The notes: generated by a model from the sequence alone, not told the origin. Positions 21,183 to 34,239 are shown, counted from the first letter of the stretch. The stretch: 64,000 nucleotides of DNA from Riptortus pedestris (GCA_019009955.1 CM032232.1:55335001-55399000); one strand, 5' to 3'. Made by a program: numbers and translations.

Positions 21183-21604
21183 AAAGTATTTAAGAGTGTC
21201 GGGGCTTTTATTCTCCATTTTGATTACCATAAGAACAAATCAGCCAGAGGTCATTTTGCATACGAAAGCAAAACTTACTTGTATTCTTCAACGCTTTCAT
21301 TAAGCATTTATACATGTTTCACTTCCTTAGAATCTTTTACAGGAGATCACATTTTATATCATGAACCTATACAAAATTCCCCACATAGATCCACGACAGT
21401 ACTGAAGCAAAAATTGCAAAGCTTATATACCCATCTTCTTTATAGTCTGCCATGTTTGGTGCCTCCGGCGCCAGGTGAAATTGTCGACTAGTCAAACCGA
21501 ATTCTTACCCTTCTCTAAACTCGATTGTAGTTAGGACGTCAAATACAAAATTTCTCTTCCATAAAGTAAAATATAATTAAAAACAAACAGAAAATAATTA
21601 AATA

Positions 21605-22122
21605 TGTATAAATACTAAATACACAGGATGAAGGTCTATCAAAAATATCCGAATAGCAAGTTTATTTGTAGACTAGCTATTGAAATGTTGATCATTACAT
21701 CTGATCCATATCCTCAGAGAAGTGCCCAAAAAGAAGGCGGGTCAATTGTGTCCAGAGATGCCCAGAAGTTGGTTAAAGTTCCTACAGTAAAGCCTCGACC
21801 TCAGTCAAAGTAAAGTAAAGCCTGCTCCAAAATGAAGAAAACATATCTAATACAGATTTGTTTAAATAATTTTGGATTATTTGTACTATTTATAGTCTAA
21901 CAGAAAAAAGAATAAACGTAGTAGCGTTTATTCTTTTTTCTGTTACGTGTTTGTATCCATATAGCAATTGTATATTAGTATCTACCTTTAGTATAGTCTT
22001 TGGCATTAAATGTAGATACACATTTTTCGACCAAAATAAAAGTACAACTTCCCCAAGTAATTCTCGTTGATTCAATTTGCAATTAATTATATTTTTTTTT
22101 ATAATCACATTACTTAATTAGT
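21605..22122 (+). repeat. dispersed repeat, copy 1
   Basis: The first part (21605-21680, 'tctatcaaaaatatcc', 'aagtttatttgtagac') recurs at 22418-22490. The second part (21822-22122) recurs at 27886-28180. A 61-codon frame (21628-21813) between them matches no family I know. No terminal structure seen, so the element class is unknown. Confidence 0.6.
21899..21944. repeat. perfect 20-bp hairpin inside dispersed repeat
   Basis: Arms 21899-21918 and 21925-21944 (cgtttattcttttttctgtt) are exact complements around a six-base loop. The related copy near 27965-28010 keeps only one arm, so the palindrome arose by local inverted duplication in this copy. Confidence 0.85.
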
Positions 22123-22189
22123 GGAAACAGATGTAAGAATACCGAAAAATTAATTTTGTCCACCTAGCTTGTACGAATCGAAACAGTGC

Positions 22190-22235
22190 GCGTACGTAAG
22201 AAACCTGCTTAGGTACGCAGCAGCTCCTGAACGAT
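22190..22235 (-). mobile_element. Helentron-like element, decayed 5' end
   Basis: 'aagaaacctgcttaggtacg' followed by cagcagctcctga corresponds to the family 5' end with several changes. Confidence 0.4.
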
Positions 22236-22894
22236 GAACGTTTTAGAAGTTAGTGAGACAATTAAATAACAATTTCGATAATATTATTGTATTATGAATT
22301 ATGTAATGTTACCAAAAATACTATACTTAATATTTTCCAGCCAGTGCAGCAGTAAAGCTTTAATTTCCTTCATATTTGCATCAAAAGGAATTGATCTTGT
22401 ATTTCTTATGTATAAATACTTAATTACACAAGACGAAGATCTATCAAAAATATCCTAATTCCAAGTTTATTTGTAGACTGGCAATTAAATTTATAAAAGA
22501 ATAAGTGAGAGAAATTGGAAACAAGAACAAATAGTATATAAGATCATTAAATGAACACATCAAAGACTAAGATTTATGGTTCATTTATATATATGAAGAA
22601 CGTAATAACTGTGTACTTGTAATACATAGCTGTTCTTAAATATTTGATTTACTTTAAAACTATCTTCGGCATTTAATGTATTTTTAAGCAATGAAGAAAA
22701 AATAAATATACACAGAACGTAATATTTTGTTTTGAATATTAATTTTAATAATGGAATATGAATATATTGAATGGAGCTGTGTAGCTATTATTTTAACATG
22801 ACAGGATAATTTAGGGAATTCGATGTCAGGCCGTATCTTAAAAATTATATGTTCTTAACACTTGGTTTTAACTAATTGTAAAAAGGAAAATACA
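22236..22894. repeat. interval with second copy of dispersed repeat
   Basis: 22418-22490 repeats 21605-21680. The remainder is AT-rich with no recognisable feature. Confidence 0.45.
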
Positions 22895-22978
22895 ATGTGG
22901 ATTTGAGGTCATCTGTTTATCGTTCCAGCAGGTGGGAAGTGTTCTCAGTTTACGCAGCACCTGCGTGCCGGACTTTTA
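22895..22978 (-). mobile_element. Helentron-like element, 5' end only
   Basis: 'ggtgggaagtgttctcagtt' then 'tacgcagcacctgcgtgccg' matches the 5' hairpin and its flank. It abuts a short GC-rich stretch (22980-23050). Confidence 0.55.
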
Positions 22979-23221
22979 AGATCGTGGCGAGGACAAGACA
23001 ACACGGTGGGGGAGTGGCTTGGGAGAATTCCGTGGCCTCAAACCACTTTCATCAATCATTTAACAAACACACCACTGCTATTAGCATCTCCATCAAAACA
23101 CTCTAACCGATCGCTCAAATAATTCCTAACTATATGGCTATAGTAACTTAGAGCTATCACAATCAAATTTGAAGGACATTTTTTTATTTTTTGTAAATGG
23201 TTATCATTCATGGTCCTTTTA

Positions 23222-23330
23222 ACACATTTACCTTAAGGGACTTCAGCTATTGAGGTTGTTCTCGTGAAGCCGTTTTCAAATTCGTCAATCCTACATATGA
23301 TATGACGAAAATGAAGTCTGTTCTAAATCT
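23222..23330 (-). mobile_element. Helentron-like element, 3' part (split copy)
   Basis: 3' hairpin half 'ttaccttaagggacttcagc', 'gttgttctcgtgaagcc' and 'gacgaaaatgaagtctgttc'. The copy continues at 24365-24610 after an inserted Helitron. Confidence 0.7.
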
Positions 23331-24364
23331 TCTATATATATATATAAAATTGTAACCTCTGTCTGTACATTGTTTTTTTTTTCACGAAATTACACGATAA
23401 CTTTTCGTTTATCATGCCATAGACACCATAACTGCATTTTGTTTCTTTCGTGTGTATTTGTTTGTTTGTTTGTTACCTTTTCACGCATAAACGGCTGAAC
23501 CGAATTTTATGAAACTTGGTATGTGTATTACTACTAAATCAACTTAGACTTTAGGCTATGTTAATATTCTCTGAGACGAACAGGAGTGGGGGTTATAAGA
23601 AAGGGCTGAAATTAAAAATAGCAATATTTCGTTTCCTAATGCATTTTTGGCAATTATGCACATAACAAAAGTTGTTTATTTTGTTATTTGGAGTAACTTT
23701 TGTTATATACACTTTTGTCGTATACCTAAGCATAAATGAGTTATACGTTAAAAACTACTGCGGAAGTCAACAATTTTATTTGGCCCAAAAAACTCAACCG
23801 AACTAAACCAAACTCGGTATGTGAGTTAGCACTAGCGCCGTCCTTATAATAAGCTATACTAACATTTCTAGGGACGGGCAGGAGTGGGGGTTATAAGGGA
23901 GGTCTGAAATTAAAAATAGTGATATTTCGTTTTATTGGGGTTTCCGCAAATATGTACATAACAAAAGTTGTTTATTTTGTTATTTAGAAAAACTTTTGTT
24001 ATATACAATATCGTCGTATACCAAAGTATAAAGGCATTATACGCTAAAAATAAGTCAACAATTTTATTTGGCACAAAAGACTCAACCGAACTAAATAAAA
24101 CACTCGGTATGTGTATTAGCACTAACGCCATCCTTATAATAAGCCATACTAACATTTCTAGGAACGGGCAGGAGTGGGGGTTATAAGGGAGGCCTGAATT
24201 TACAAATTTTATTATTAACAAATCCACAGAAACGACGGGTATTAGCCCTAAACACTGGGACGGGTAAATGTCAAAATATTGTGCAAAGTAAAACCTTGCC
24301 AAAAAAATACCATCACCATTCAGCCTCAAATCAATTCCCGAGCGAAGCCGGGTATCTGAGCTTG
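23331..24364 (+). mobile_element. Helitron, non-autonomous, with tandem 295-bp repeats
   Basis: Starts near TCTATATATA, with 'aaaattgtaacctctgtctg' shared by 51595-52578. Contains 'aaacggctgaaccgaatttt' and about 2.1 copies of a unit of roughly 295 bp, each starting at 'caggagtgggggttataag' (near 23578, 23876 and 24168). Ends with the hairpin region cccgagcgaagccggg and CTTG (24361-24364), a change from CTAG, followed by T. No helicase frame is present. It sits in the (TA)n core of a Helentron. Confidence 0.8.
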
Positions 24365-24365
24365 T

Positions 24366-24426
<61 letters not shown>

Positions 24427-24610
24427 CGTCGCCGTTCTAGCGTTCGCGACTTTTGTTTGATCGTAAACAAACTCGATACATAAGCGGTTTATCAAAGGGG
24501 GTCAAGAGTTAAACTAATCTCCGTTATTATGGAGTCGTATCGAAAACTCCATAAATGTTCTTCATTACACATTTATTCTATCTCAAATATTATTTATTTT
24601 ATTTGGTTTG
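24365..24610 (-). mobile_element. Helentron-like element, core part (split copy)
   Basis: (TA)n at 24367-24423, then 'gccgttctagcgttcgcgac', 'aacaaactcgatacataag' and one decayed module. It is the continuation of 23222-23330. Confidence 0.7.
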
Positions 24611-24942
24611 TGCTCCGCATCGATGATGATTAGCAAGATCTCTAATTGTTAAGGGGTAGTTAGAATAATATATTTATTCCTTTTCGTACACTTTTGTTGT
24701 ACTTTATTTTTATATTATGGAAAATATTTCTTAAATATCTGATTTTTTCTCATAATCGTGTTTTGTCTAAATGAATGTAATAAAAGTTATCCCCTTTAAA
24801 TCTTTTAAAGTATGCTGTAGACTATTTTATACTATATGTTTTTGTAAATGTTTATATGTTTTAGATATGTAAGTATTTGTGGAATTTATTGGCTGCTGTC
24901 AGTTAATAGTTCTGTCATATCGTAGGGCATGACAATATACTA

Positions 24943-24991
<49 letters not shown>

Positions 24992-25029
24992 GTACTCAAA
25001 TATTAACAATGATACAATAATTGCATTTT
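24611..25029. repeat. AT-rich interval with (TA)n
   Basis: No gene or shared family, apart from a (TA)n tract at 24944-24989. Confidence 0.5.
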
Positions 25030-25690
25030 TTTTAACTATCAGAAATGTTTGTGTGATTATTACCAAACTCGGTAGTTAAATGTTTTATGTAAAACTAAAG
25101 CCCAAGTTTTTTAATGGTTGAATTTTTACCTGTAGGATGGGGGGATTTAGATAGATGAAATTGTGAAAATTTAAAATATCTCATTTTATGAGTAAGATTG
25201 AAATATTGTATGCAACCAGTATTATTGCAAATATAATTTCCTATAAATGTTGTTATACACACTTTATCTCTATCTCGAATATTAACCAAGATATCTTTTA
25301 ATTTTCAGCTAAATCCCACATTTAATTGTTGCACGCTAACAATAAGCCTATATCTTATGAGGCGTCTTTTCCAAGCTTAAATACTAAATATTGTTTTCCG
25401 GACGGACCTTTATTATGTGAGTTTCATGCAAATATATTGTGCGATGAGTCATCAAGTAACATTTCACGTTCTACAGTCGTAAACATTTCTTTGACCTTTA
25501 CCATATTGGACATTCAACCTTTTCATTCGACACTACTGATCATAGTTAATTGCAAAGAATCGGACCAAGAATAGGAGAGAGAGTTTAACGGGAGTGGAAT
25601 CCCAAAACTAAAAATATCTCCGTCATTATGTGTCTAATCGAAAATTGTTAATTGACCAATTTTCTTACTATTGATATTCTACAATTTTCG
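25030..25690 (-). mobile_element. Helentron-like element, two-module core
   Basis: Minus-strand order: module near 25045-25240, linker with 'tattaaccaagatatc' and 'gcttaaatactaaatattg', then a second module at 25500-25690 ('accatattggacattcaacc', 'tctccgtcattatgtg'). Same layout as 13740-14350 on the other strand. Confidence 0.65.
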
Positions 25691-25929
25691 TTATATTCAT
25701 TTCCTTGTGAATATTATGAGAGCTATTCGAACTTATGTAGTAAATCCCCCACTTCTACTAATCGGATTTTATTTTAATATATTGACCAATGGTTAGATGA
25801 GATCTGTAGGTTGTCAAACGACACCACAGTGTTTCGATTAACACACAAGCTGGATGGACAAAATTCATGTCTATAATTCTAAAATATTTTATTCCTCTAA
25901 AATTGTTGATAAATGTGTTGGTGAGGGAA

Positions 25930-26247
25930 AAATCAAGGCCGTGGTTTTTGGCAACTAATGAAAATTGGTTGTATCATGACATCAGAATCGAAGCTCAACG
26001 AACTATACCGTGTCCTCCCACTTCTCTTCAAGGTTCCGCTAATGTAGGAAAGCCACGAGAAAATGTTGACGAGACATCATTTAATACCAAAAAAAAAATG
26101 TATAGTTGAGGACCTTTGTGAATCGTGCAATATTACTGAGTTGGATAGTGGTTCAGAAATAGCAGCATGCTCAGCAAGGAAAAACATCATTGCTAAAGGA
26201 ATTAGAAATATAAATGAATGCCCCGTATATGAGAATTATTCCAATTG
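25930..26247 (+). pseudogene. unassigned coding remnant, one frameshift
   Basis: Two frames that overlap by a single-base shift at an A-run (26089-26098) join into one protein-like stretch: VGKPRENVDETSFNTKKK followed by VEDLCESCNITELDSGSEIA and ACSARKNIIAKGIRNIN, stop at 26246. The layout 'GKPR..F.E.S..TK.R.VEDL....EL..A' resembles an uncharacterised protein family I associate with insect repeat-borne genes, but I cannot name it and cannot confirm it. The A-run frameshift and lack of context suggest a pseudogene. Confidence 0.35.
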
Positions 26248-26604
26248 AGTGAAAAGGCACCGAATTGGGTGTTCAGATTATCAAAAAATTTGATTTAATA
26301 TTGAACACCTCTATCTCTAATCCAGAAAACTTTATCTTAGTCTGCATTTACGGTACTACAAGGCGAAGCAGACGAAGAATGAAATACATAGTCAAATAAA
26401 TAGTTAAAAACATGCGTTTCCTCTGCGTCACCCTATATGTGCCTGATACAGTACATAAAATCCTCATTAATAGTCAGATTTAATCAAATTTACAATAGTT
26501 CCAAATGGGGAACTTTCAAGAGAAGCTTAAGAAGGTAGGAACTAAGATTGCCACAGGTTCCAAGTGCCCATCAGAAAGCCACCACGTATTGTCACGAATA
26601 CAAC

Positions 26605-27368
26605 GTGATATATAAGCGTTTCATGCAAAACTAAAGATCGAGTTCGTTAATGGCAAAAATCGGATCAGGGAGAGGGGGGGGTTTAGACGGGGAGAATTTT
26701 GAAAATTCGAAATATCTCTGTTACTATAAGTTGGATCAAAAAATTGTAAAGAACCATCTTATTTCAAATTAAATTTACAATAAATATTGTAATTTACATT
26801 TATTCTCTCTCTTGATTATTAACTGAGACAGTTGCATTTTTAGTTTTCATCTTTCAGCAAACCCCTATTCCTATTGCATAAACAATGCTCTGTTACATAA
26901 TGCACCCAATTATTCGAAGCTTAAATACTAAATATTGTTTTCAAGATATCTTTATTATACGAGATACATACAAATATGTTTTGTTGATTCACCCCCTTCC
27001 CGTTCTTAAGTTCTTGGACTACAAAAATTTCAGTTATTAAGATAAAAATTATTCTGATTCATTATAAATTACTGTACAATATATAGTAAATAGTTTTGAA
27101 TAAAATTAATATGTTATATTCAGATATGTTTCAGTAATTGTTTTTCTTTCCGGTGAGGAATATTTCTATATACCTGTTTGTTTACAATTCAGGCGTCTTC
27201 CGATAGGAGGTTATTAAAATTGACTGAAAGATTTCTCGTTACTGTTTGTATTTAGTCGCTTAATATTCACGGTGGTGTTAAGTGTTACTAGTATGTAGAT
27301 TTATCTATTGCAAAAGTTGAAAATGAAAACCTGATTAGCTTACGCAGCCCCTGCGTCACGGACTTTTT
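26605..27368 (-). mobile_element. Helentron-like element, 5' part with long spacer
   Basis: One module (26605-26770), the linker with 'agttttcatctttcagcaaa', the spacer with 'caccccc..cttaagttcttggact', and the 5' end 'agcttacgcagcccctgcg' then 'tcacggactttttt'. The 3' half and (TA)n are missing. Confidence 0.75.
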
Positions 27369-27885
27369 TGAAAGTCCTCGGAGTTTCTGAGCGGAAATGC
27401 CACCTGTAGAATTGCATCCGTCTGGAGGGTGTGCATCTGGGATCTAGGAGACCGTGCATGCCTCTATCTGACGCCGTTCCGGCTTTGGAGGGGGCTCGGC
27501 CCGCCAACACCAAATTACACCCCTCAGACCACTTTCGGTTTCGTCTCGTCATCAATCAACTTGATTAATCCCTTCAATCATTAGTCTCCGAGAGGAGTTG
27601 CTGCCGACGGACAGTTTAACGCATATTCCTCAGCTGCACCTATAATCAATCGGTGCACAGGCATAATTGAGACTAAATGCACATATATTCAAAGTACATA
27701 TTTGCGACCACACGCACGCGCCAACTCTCACACGCAACCACACGCACAAATATATTCATTCATCGACCGTATGTTGGAACTTGATATTACCAGTACATAA
27801 CTCTGATGGGAGCAACAAATTGTTTTTAGCTGAATATTCTCTTTACTCAATAAATATTTTTTTAAAAAGTCCCTTGGAAACTGAA
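27369..27885. other. GC-rich interval, no gene recognised
   Basis: 27369-27600 is GC-rich and abuts the Helentron 5' end. A 71-codon minus frame (27340-27555) overlaps the Helentron and is unlikely to be real. 27700-27760 is CA-rich. Confidence 0.35.
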
Positions 27886-28180
27886 TCTGCTCCAAAATGA
27901 AGAAGACATATCTAATGCAGTTTTGTTTTAATAATTTTTTTGATTATTTGTACTATTTAAAGTCGTTTATATTACGTTTATGCTTTGTTCTATTAATGTT
28001 TTGCCTGTATCCATATAATAATTGTATATTAAAATTTATTAGTATCGACCATTATATAGTCTTTCGCATGTAGATACACATTTTTGGACCAAAAAAAAAT
28101 TCAACTTCTCCAGGAAATTCTTTTTGATTCAATGTGCAATTAATTGATTTTTTTTTTTAAATCACATTACTTAATTGGTC
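27886..28180 (+). repeat. dispersed repeat, copy 2
   Basis: Parallels 21822-22122 over its length ('ctgctccaaaatgaag', 'gtagatacacatttttgg', 'caattaattg', 'tcacattacttaatt'). It lacks the hairpin found in copy 1. Confidence 0.65.
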
Positions 28181-28599
28181 GACCCGATCGAAACACCTAT
28201 AATCAACACAATACTACTGAGTTCAGCAAATATTTTAACCTAAGACGCATTCAATCCATCCCGTCCCAAGTCTATTCTAATTTATACAATCATTTTAAAT
28301 AAAACAGGAAAATTTGTCTATTTATTTATTTGTTTTGTTTGTTTAGTGTCACGCAAGTTTAGCGATTTACACCCTTTATCACACAACGAAATGGTAAATT
28401 TTCCCCAAATTATTCAATCTAGTTATTAAATTTATTGTTGCTGCTCGGCGATAACAATAGTTCAAAAATAAAATAAAGTAGGAACTACTAGAAAAAAAAT
28501 ATTAAAACAGAAAAAAAACTATTGAACGGGAAAAGGTATGAAGAGGAAACAGAAACAAAACATGAACAATTGGTAAATTTGTCTGATATTCTATTTAAA
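28181..28599. other. AT-rich interval without recognised feature
   Basis: No frame, no shared repeat. Confidence 0.4.
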
Positions 28600-29590
<991 letters not shown>

Positions 29591-30533
29591 AAAAACTATA
29601 TGTACGCTCCATGTATTCCGCCCTGAAAATAAGAGAGGTCTTTTGAAAATGGTATACGACAACCATTCGTTCTTTTTTATAAGCCTAAAAATTTCCATAC
29701 CGTCTCTGAAGGCAATAACATTTTATATTACACTATTGAGGAGTTGTGCTTGTCACGTATTATAAGAAATAAATATAAAAAATCAAGGACCGCTGATTGG
29801 CCTTCGGGTGAAATCAATTAAACTTAATTTATGTACATTTTACCCATTATGTACAATTATGATATAATCTGAGATTGCTGGCTTCCCTTACACCTGCAGG
29901 AATACAGGTTCAACAGGTGAACAAAAAGAAATACTGACTCACATTTTAGTCGCTGTAGCAGACATACTGGCGGCGTATTTTATTAGCATATGATTTGAAT
30001 TTTCTGCCACGTGAAGAATGGCTTAATTAATCTAATTTTTAGTAAGGACATTCTAAATTATTTTAATATGAGTTAATTTTTTTTTTATTGGTTTTCAGGA
30101 TTATAAGAATTCATAGATAACCCGCTACTATAAATTATAATGGCAAACTGTTTTATACGATCCCTTTTGCAAATATGTAGAAAAAAATATTAATTAATGT
30201 TAATTGCCACGGCAAACATATTAGCATTTATCTCACATTGTAAATGTATAATGAAAATAATATTTAGAATTTAGTGTGACGTAATTTCTGTGTTTTTACA
30301 GTTTTGCTTATCGTTATAAATATTAAAACAGTCGTTAAAGCCAACTTACCATTATTTATTGGCTTATTCTTCAAGCGAGATGAGTAAAAGATAAGAATTA
30401 TTAAAAGCAGAAAACTACTAGCTTCAAATTATACTGAAGAAAAAAGTATAGAACAATTAATCAAAATTAAATTTACAATTACATTGGTTATATAACACGT
30501 TCTTGTCCGACTCATAATAACGGAGATATGTGG
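29591..30533. other. AT-rich interval without recognised feature
   Basis: No coding frame, RNA or shared repeat detected. Confidence 0.4.
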
Positions 30534-31327
30534 AATATTAGCAGATTTTCCTTAAGGGAAATCAGCTATTGAGGTCGTACTCATGACGCGAGATTTTCGA
30601 AAAATTTCTTCAAATGTCCATCGATCCTACCCAGGAGATGACGAAAATGAGGTCCGATCACAATTATATATATATATATATTAGACTGATAACGCTCTAT
30701 CGGTCACAATTTTTGTTAGATAGTTACGAAAAAAGATATTTAACCGTTTTATATAAAAAGACAGATCAAGATCGTTAAAGGCTGAAATCGTACCAGAGGG
30801 AGGGGGGGGGGGTTTTGAGGGGGGGTTTTAGAAAATTCGAAATATCTCCGTTATTATGCATCGGATAGAACTAATCTTATGGCAATTTACTATAAATATT
30901 GTTATATACACTTATTCTCTATCTTGAATATTAACCGAGATATTTGCATTTTTATGAAGTCTGTGGTCGGGTGTTGTTCGGGTTAGTTCGGCCGTTTTCG
31001 TAAGTCGGCTCTGGCGGAAGCTTCTAACCTAACCTGTAGTTTCTAACCTTCGTTACTTTGTGAGATTTATGCAAATACGTTCTGTTCATCCGCCCCCTCC
31101 CTTCTTTAGTTCTTGGACTACTAAAATTTGAGTTATTAAAATATAAATTATTCTTACAATTCAGAAGCCGTTTCAGTTGGGAGTTTATTAAAATTAACTG
31201 AAAGATTTCTCATTACCGTTTGTATTTACTTATGGTGGTGTTGTGTTACCAGTATGCAGATTTCTCTATTGATAAACTTCACATAGGAAATCTGCTTAGT
31301 TTACGCAGCCCCTGCGAGACGGACTTT
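30534..31327 (-). mobile_element. Helentron-like element, full length
   Basis: 3' terminus TTAGCAG (plus strand) with hairpin AGATTTTCCTTAAGGGAAAT, the 'catcgatcctacccagg' block, short (TA)n, one module, the spacer with 'cttctaacctaacctg' and 'ccccctcccttctttagtt', and the 5' end 'gcagcccctgcg'. About 790 bp, among the longest complete copies. Confidence 0.85.
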
Positions 31328-32170
31328 TTTATTTCAACATCCTGGTCAGACTTCAGTAAAGAAATTATAAATCTTTAAATATGGGATATCACAAATTAAT
31401 TGTGACCGCCAGAGCTTTAGCTGATGTGGGTGTTAGCATATGTACACTAAACCAGAGAATTCTGGGAACATGAACTGGGAATTAGGAGTTTATAAGCCAG
31501 CAAGAATAATTTCACATTAGAGGTGAAGTAGACTTTAATACTCTGGACTTTTATATGTATCTATTTTTATTTTGGCATTATTCTAAAAGTATAATAAAAA
31601 CAGCAGACGTTTTAAACATTTTACTTAAAGAATAATATGGAAAGTCTCCCTCTTCATTTCCCCCCATCAAGAATAATGTAATTGAATAGGTGGCATAATT
31701 TTCTTAATAATGTCCAATTAATATTTTATCCGATTTTTTTCAAATGTCTATTTTCTGTTTTTATTTTTTATCACGTTCATTCTTTGTTTTTTCGTTATGT
31801 ATATTTTTTTTTCTTTCATTTAAATTTTATTTTCAGCAAACAATTCATCAACTTTACATTTCTTGTATACAAAATCATTGTGCATTATGAACATTTATAT
31901 TATTTACTACAATAATAGTATGGTGCACGTAGTAAATAAACTCCCTATTTTGCATATGTAATGTACAAAAAAAAATAATATATATTGGTACTAAATAAAT
32001 TGCAATTATTGAATACGATGTTTCTTGTTGAATGAAACGGTTAAATTTGGTTTAACTCAAATACATTTTTTGAGTTATGGATTAAAATCTTAATCTTTAG
32101 TTTTAGTTATTAGCGTGAAAAGCTTTAAATAGAATTTTGATAACGATCAAACAAACATTCCCACCACGAA
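31328..32170. other. AT-rich interval without recognised feature
   Basis: T-rich frames near 31682-31915 are low-complexity. Nothing else seen. Confidence 0.4.
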
Positions 32171-32189
32171 AGTGACAACAGACGAGTTA

Positions 32190-32204
32190 TTATGTGTGTG
32201 TGTG

Positions 32205-32237
<33 letters not shown>

Positions 32238-32256
32238 TCTTGCGTGCGTGCGTGCG

Positions 32257-32319
<63 letters not shown>

Positions 32320-32335
32320 TTCTTCTTTTTTTTTT
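32190..32335. repeat. compound microsatellite
   Basis: (GT)n, (CTGT)n, (CT)n, (GCGT)n and (TA)n follow one another, ending in a poly-T run at 32325-32340. Confidence 0.95.
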
Positions 32336-32511
32336 TTTTTGACGGTTTCATCATTTTTGTCATCTTCTAGACAGATCGATAGAATGAATGTTATTTACTA
32401 TTAAGAGCTGTACATGACCATCTTGGCACACTTCTCTTCCCCTAAAAATACAAAATACTGCTGATAGTATACATATATAAATATAGATATATAGATACAT
32501 ATATATAGTTA

Positions 32512-32568
32512 TTTCCCAATTAGCCTAAGTTGCAAAAAGTGGACGTTAATTAATAATAATAAAAATAT
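32512..32568 (+). mobile_element. SINE 3' tail fragment
   Basis: 'cccaattagcctaagttgca', 'aaaagtggacgttaa' and a (TAA)n tail match the last 60 bp of the SINE. Confidence 0.7.
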
Positions 32569-33431
32569 ATAGTTATGTTATTGTTCACGAGAATTTTAAT
32601 TACTTTAAGTCAAATTTGAGTTTGTAAATAACTATTCATTATGTTTATGTCGACAAGATGATGACCATAAAATATGGTTTCGAGCAATAAAAATGGTCTT
32701 TGTAACAAATAGATTGATTTGCTATTTATTCGGTCAACATTGGACACTATAAGACAGTTTTAGATTGCTCTAGCCTGGCTAATTATATATCAGGAGTCTT
32801 GTATGGTTTCGGTATACACAGAGATCTATCTCCATTTCGAATTCCAGCTCCCGATACAAGTAAAATAAACTGATGTAGGAGGAAATGGGAAACCACTGCA
32901 CACATTTGTGACAGTGTTGCTTCGTCTGATGCTTTGGAACTTTGGTTCATGGGAATAATTAGCGGGTTTAACCTTTATGTGCATTGCCTAGGAACCGTGA
33001 GTGGGGGTGAACGGTGAACGATGAACGATGAACGATGGTTCTCCCGTGAGAAGAATCGGTTACAGGAATGCCAGGTGGGGGTGGGAAGGATTTCCTGAGC
33101 TGCAAGGACATAGAGATATCTCCCATAGCCATCGGAGTCTAAGGGCATTTCGGCAAGACTCACCGCTCTGGTATTCAGCCATCTCCTTTCATCACCATCT
33201 CTCCTTTCTAGTTCACAGAACAGACTCGTTCAATGATTAACGTCAGCTGCTTTCTAATTGAGTCATTATAAATAGCAAGAAACCTTGATATTTGTCAATA
33301 ATATTTTTCTTATTAGCGCAGTCGGCTAAATTTAATCAGTATTACGCTCAATACATACTTCCTAGTTTAATGTTGCCAATGAAAACGCCACTCAAAGGTA
33401 TTTAGTACTATTCCAGTGGCTATCTTGAAAT
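32569..33431. other. interval without recognised gene
   Basis: 33000-33220 is more GC-rich, starts with a short tandem repeat (gaacgatgaac, 33011-33035), and has overlapping frames on both strands without domains. The rest is AT-rich. Confidence 0.35.
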
Positions 33432-34006
33432 CTGAAAAAGTCCGTCACGCAGGGGCTGCGTAAACTAAGCAGATTTCCCACGTGAAGTTTTACAATAGAG
33501 AAATTTCACGAGAGTCAAACAGTTACGGAAACGGCCGAACTATCTTTTGACGGAAACTCACGACTAGACCCGAAGTTAGCCGATCTTACCTCGACTGTTA
33601 CAACTAATAAAAATACAAATATCTCGATTTTATACAATATTCAAGATAGAGAATAAATGTATAGAACAATATTTATGGTAAATTTTATTTGCAATAAGAT
33701 TGATTCTATACACTTTTTCGATCCGACGCATAATAACGGAGATATTTCGAATTTTCAAAAATCCCCCCTCCCACTGGTCCGATTTCAGCCATTAACGAAC
33801 TTGATCTTTCTTTTTACTTAAAACGATTAAATATCGAGTTTGGTAACGATCAAACAAAAATTGCCGCTAGAGCGTTAAAATATTTATATATATACATAAT
33901 TTTGAACGGACCTCATTTTCGTCATCTTCTGGGTAGGATCGATGGACATTTGAAGAAATTGCGTCATGAGTACGACCTCATTAGCTGATTTCCCTTACGG
34001 GATTAT
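33432..34006 (+). mobile_element. Helentron-like element, full length, short core
   Basis: Intact 5' hairpin and AGCAGATTTCCCACGTG, GC-rich spacer, one module, only a few TA units at 33883-33893, and the 3' block to 'agctgatttcccttacggg'. The final terminus is altered after 34006. Confidence 0.8.
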
Positions 34007-34239
34007 GATTTCCCAGTATGATTCCTATATATCCAATTTAATACTGACAGCATGGGCTAAAATCAAATTCATTCTTAATAATAGCCGTCGGAAAGATCCA
34101 TGTAAACTACATGTTACTCAGTTGCAGTTGGATGTGTCACCAATTTCAACTGGCGTCTCAGAAAGTTCTTTGCTGAAAATAAAGACATTTCAATTCCACT
34201 CAAACAATTGGACAAAAGAATTAATGTCATATTAATTCT
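34007..34239. other. short interval between two Helentron 3' ends
   Basis: Contains an 89-codon frame that begins inside the Helentron 3' end (33966-34235). The unique part reads protein-like (SRRKDPCKLHVTQLQLDVSP) but is unassigned. Confidence 0.3.

Noticed and set aside
23910..24470. 186-codon minus-strand frame, the longest in the window
   Set aside because: It runs through Helitron repeats and a (TA)n tract; no domain, and the plus strand shows the element ends clearly.
32975..33240. Overlapping 62- and 70-codon frames
   Set aside because: They are complementary shadows of each other in a GC-richer patch with a short tandem repeat; no domain.
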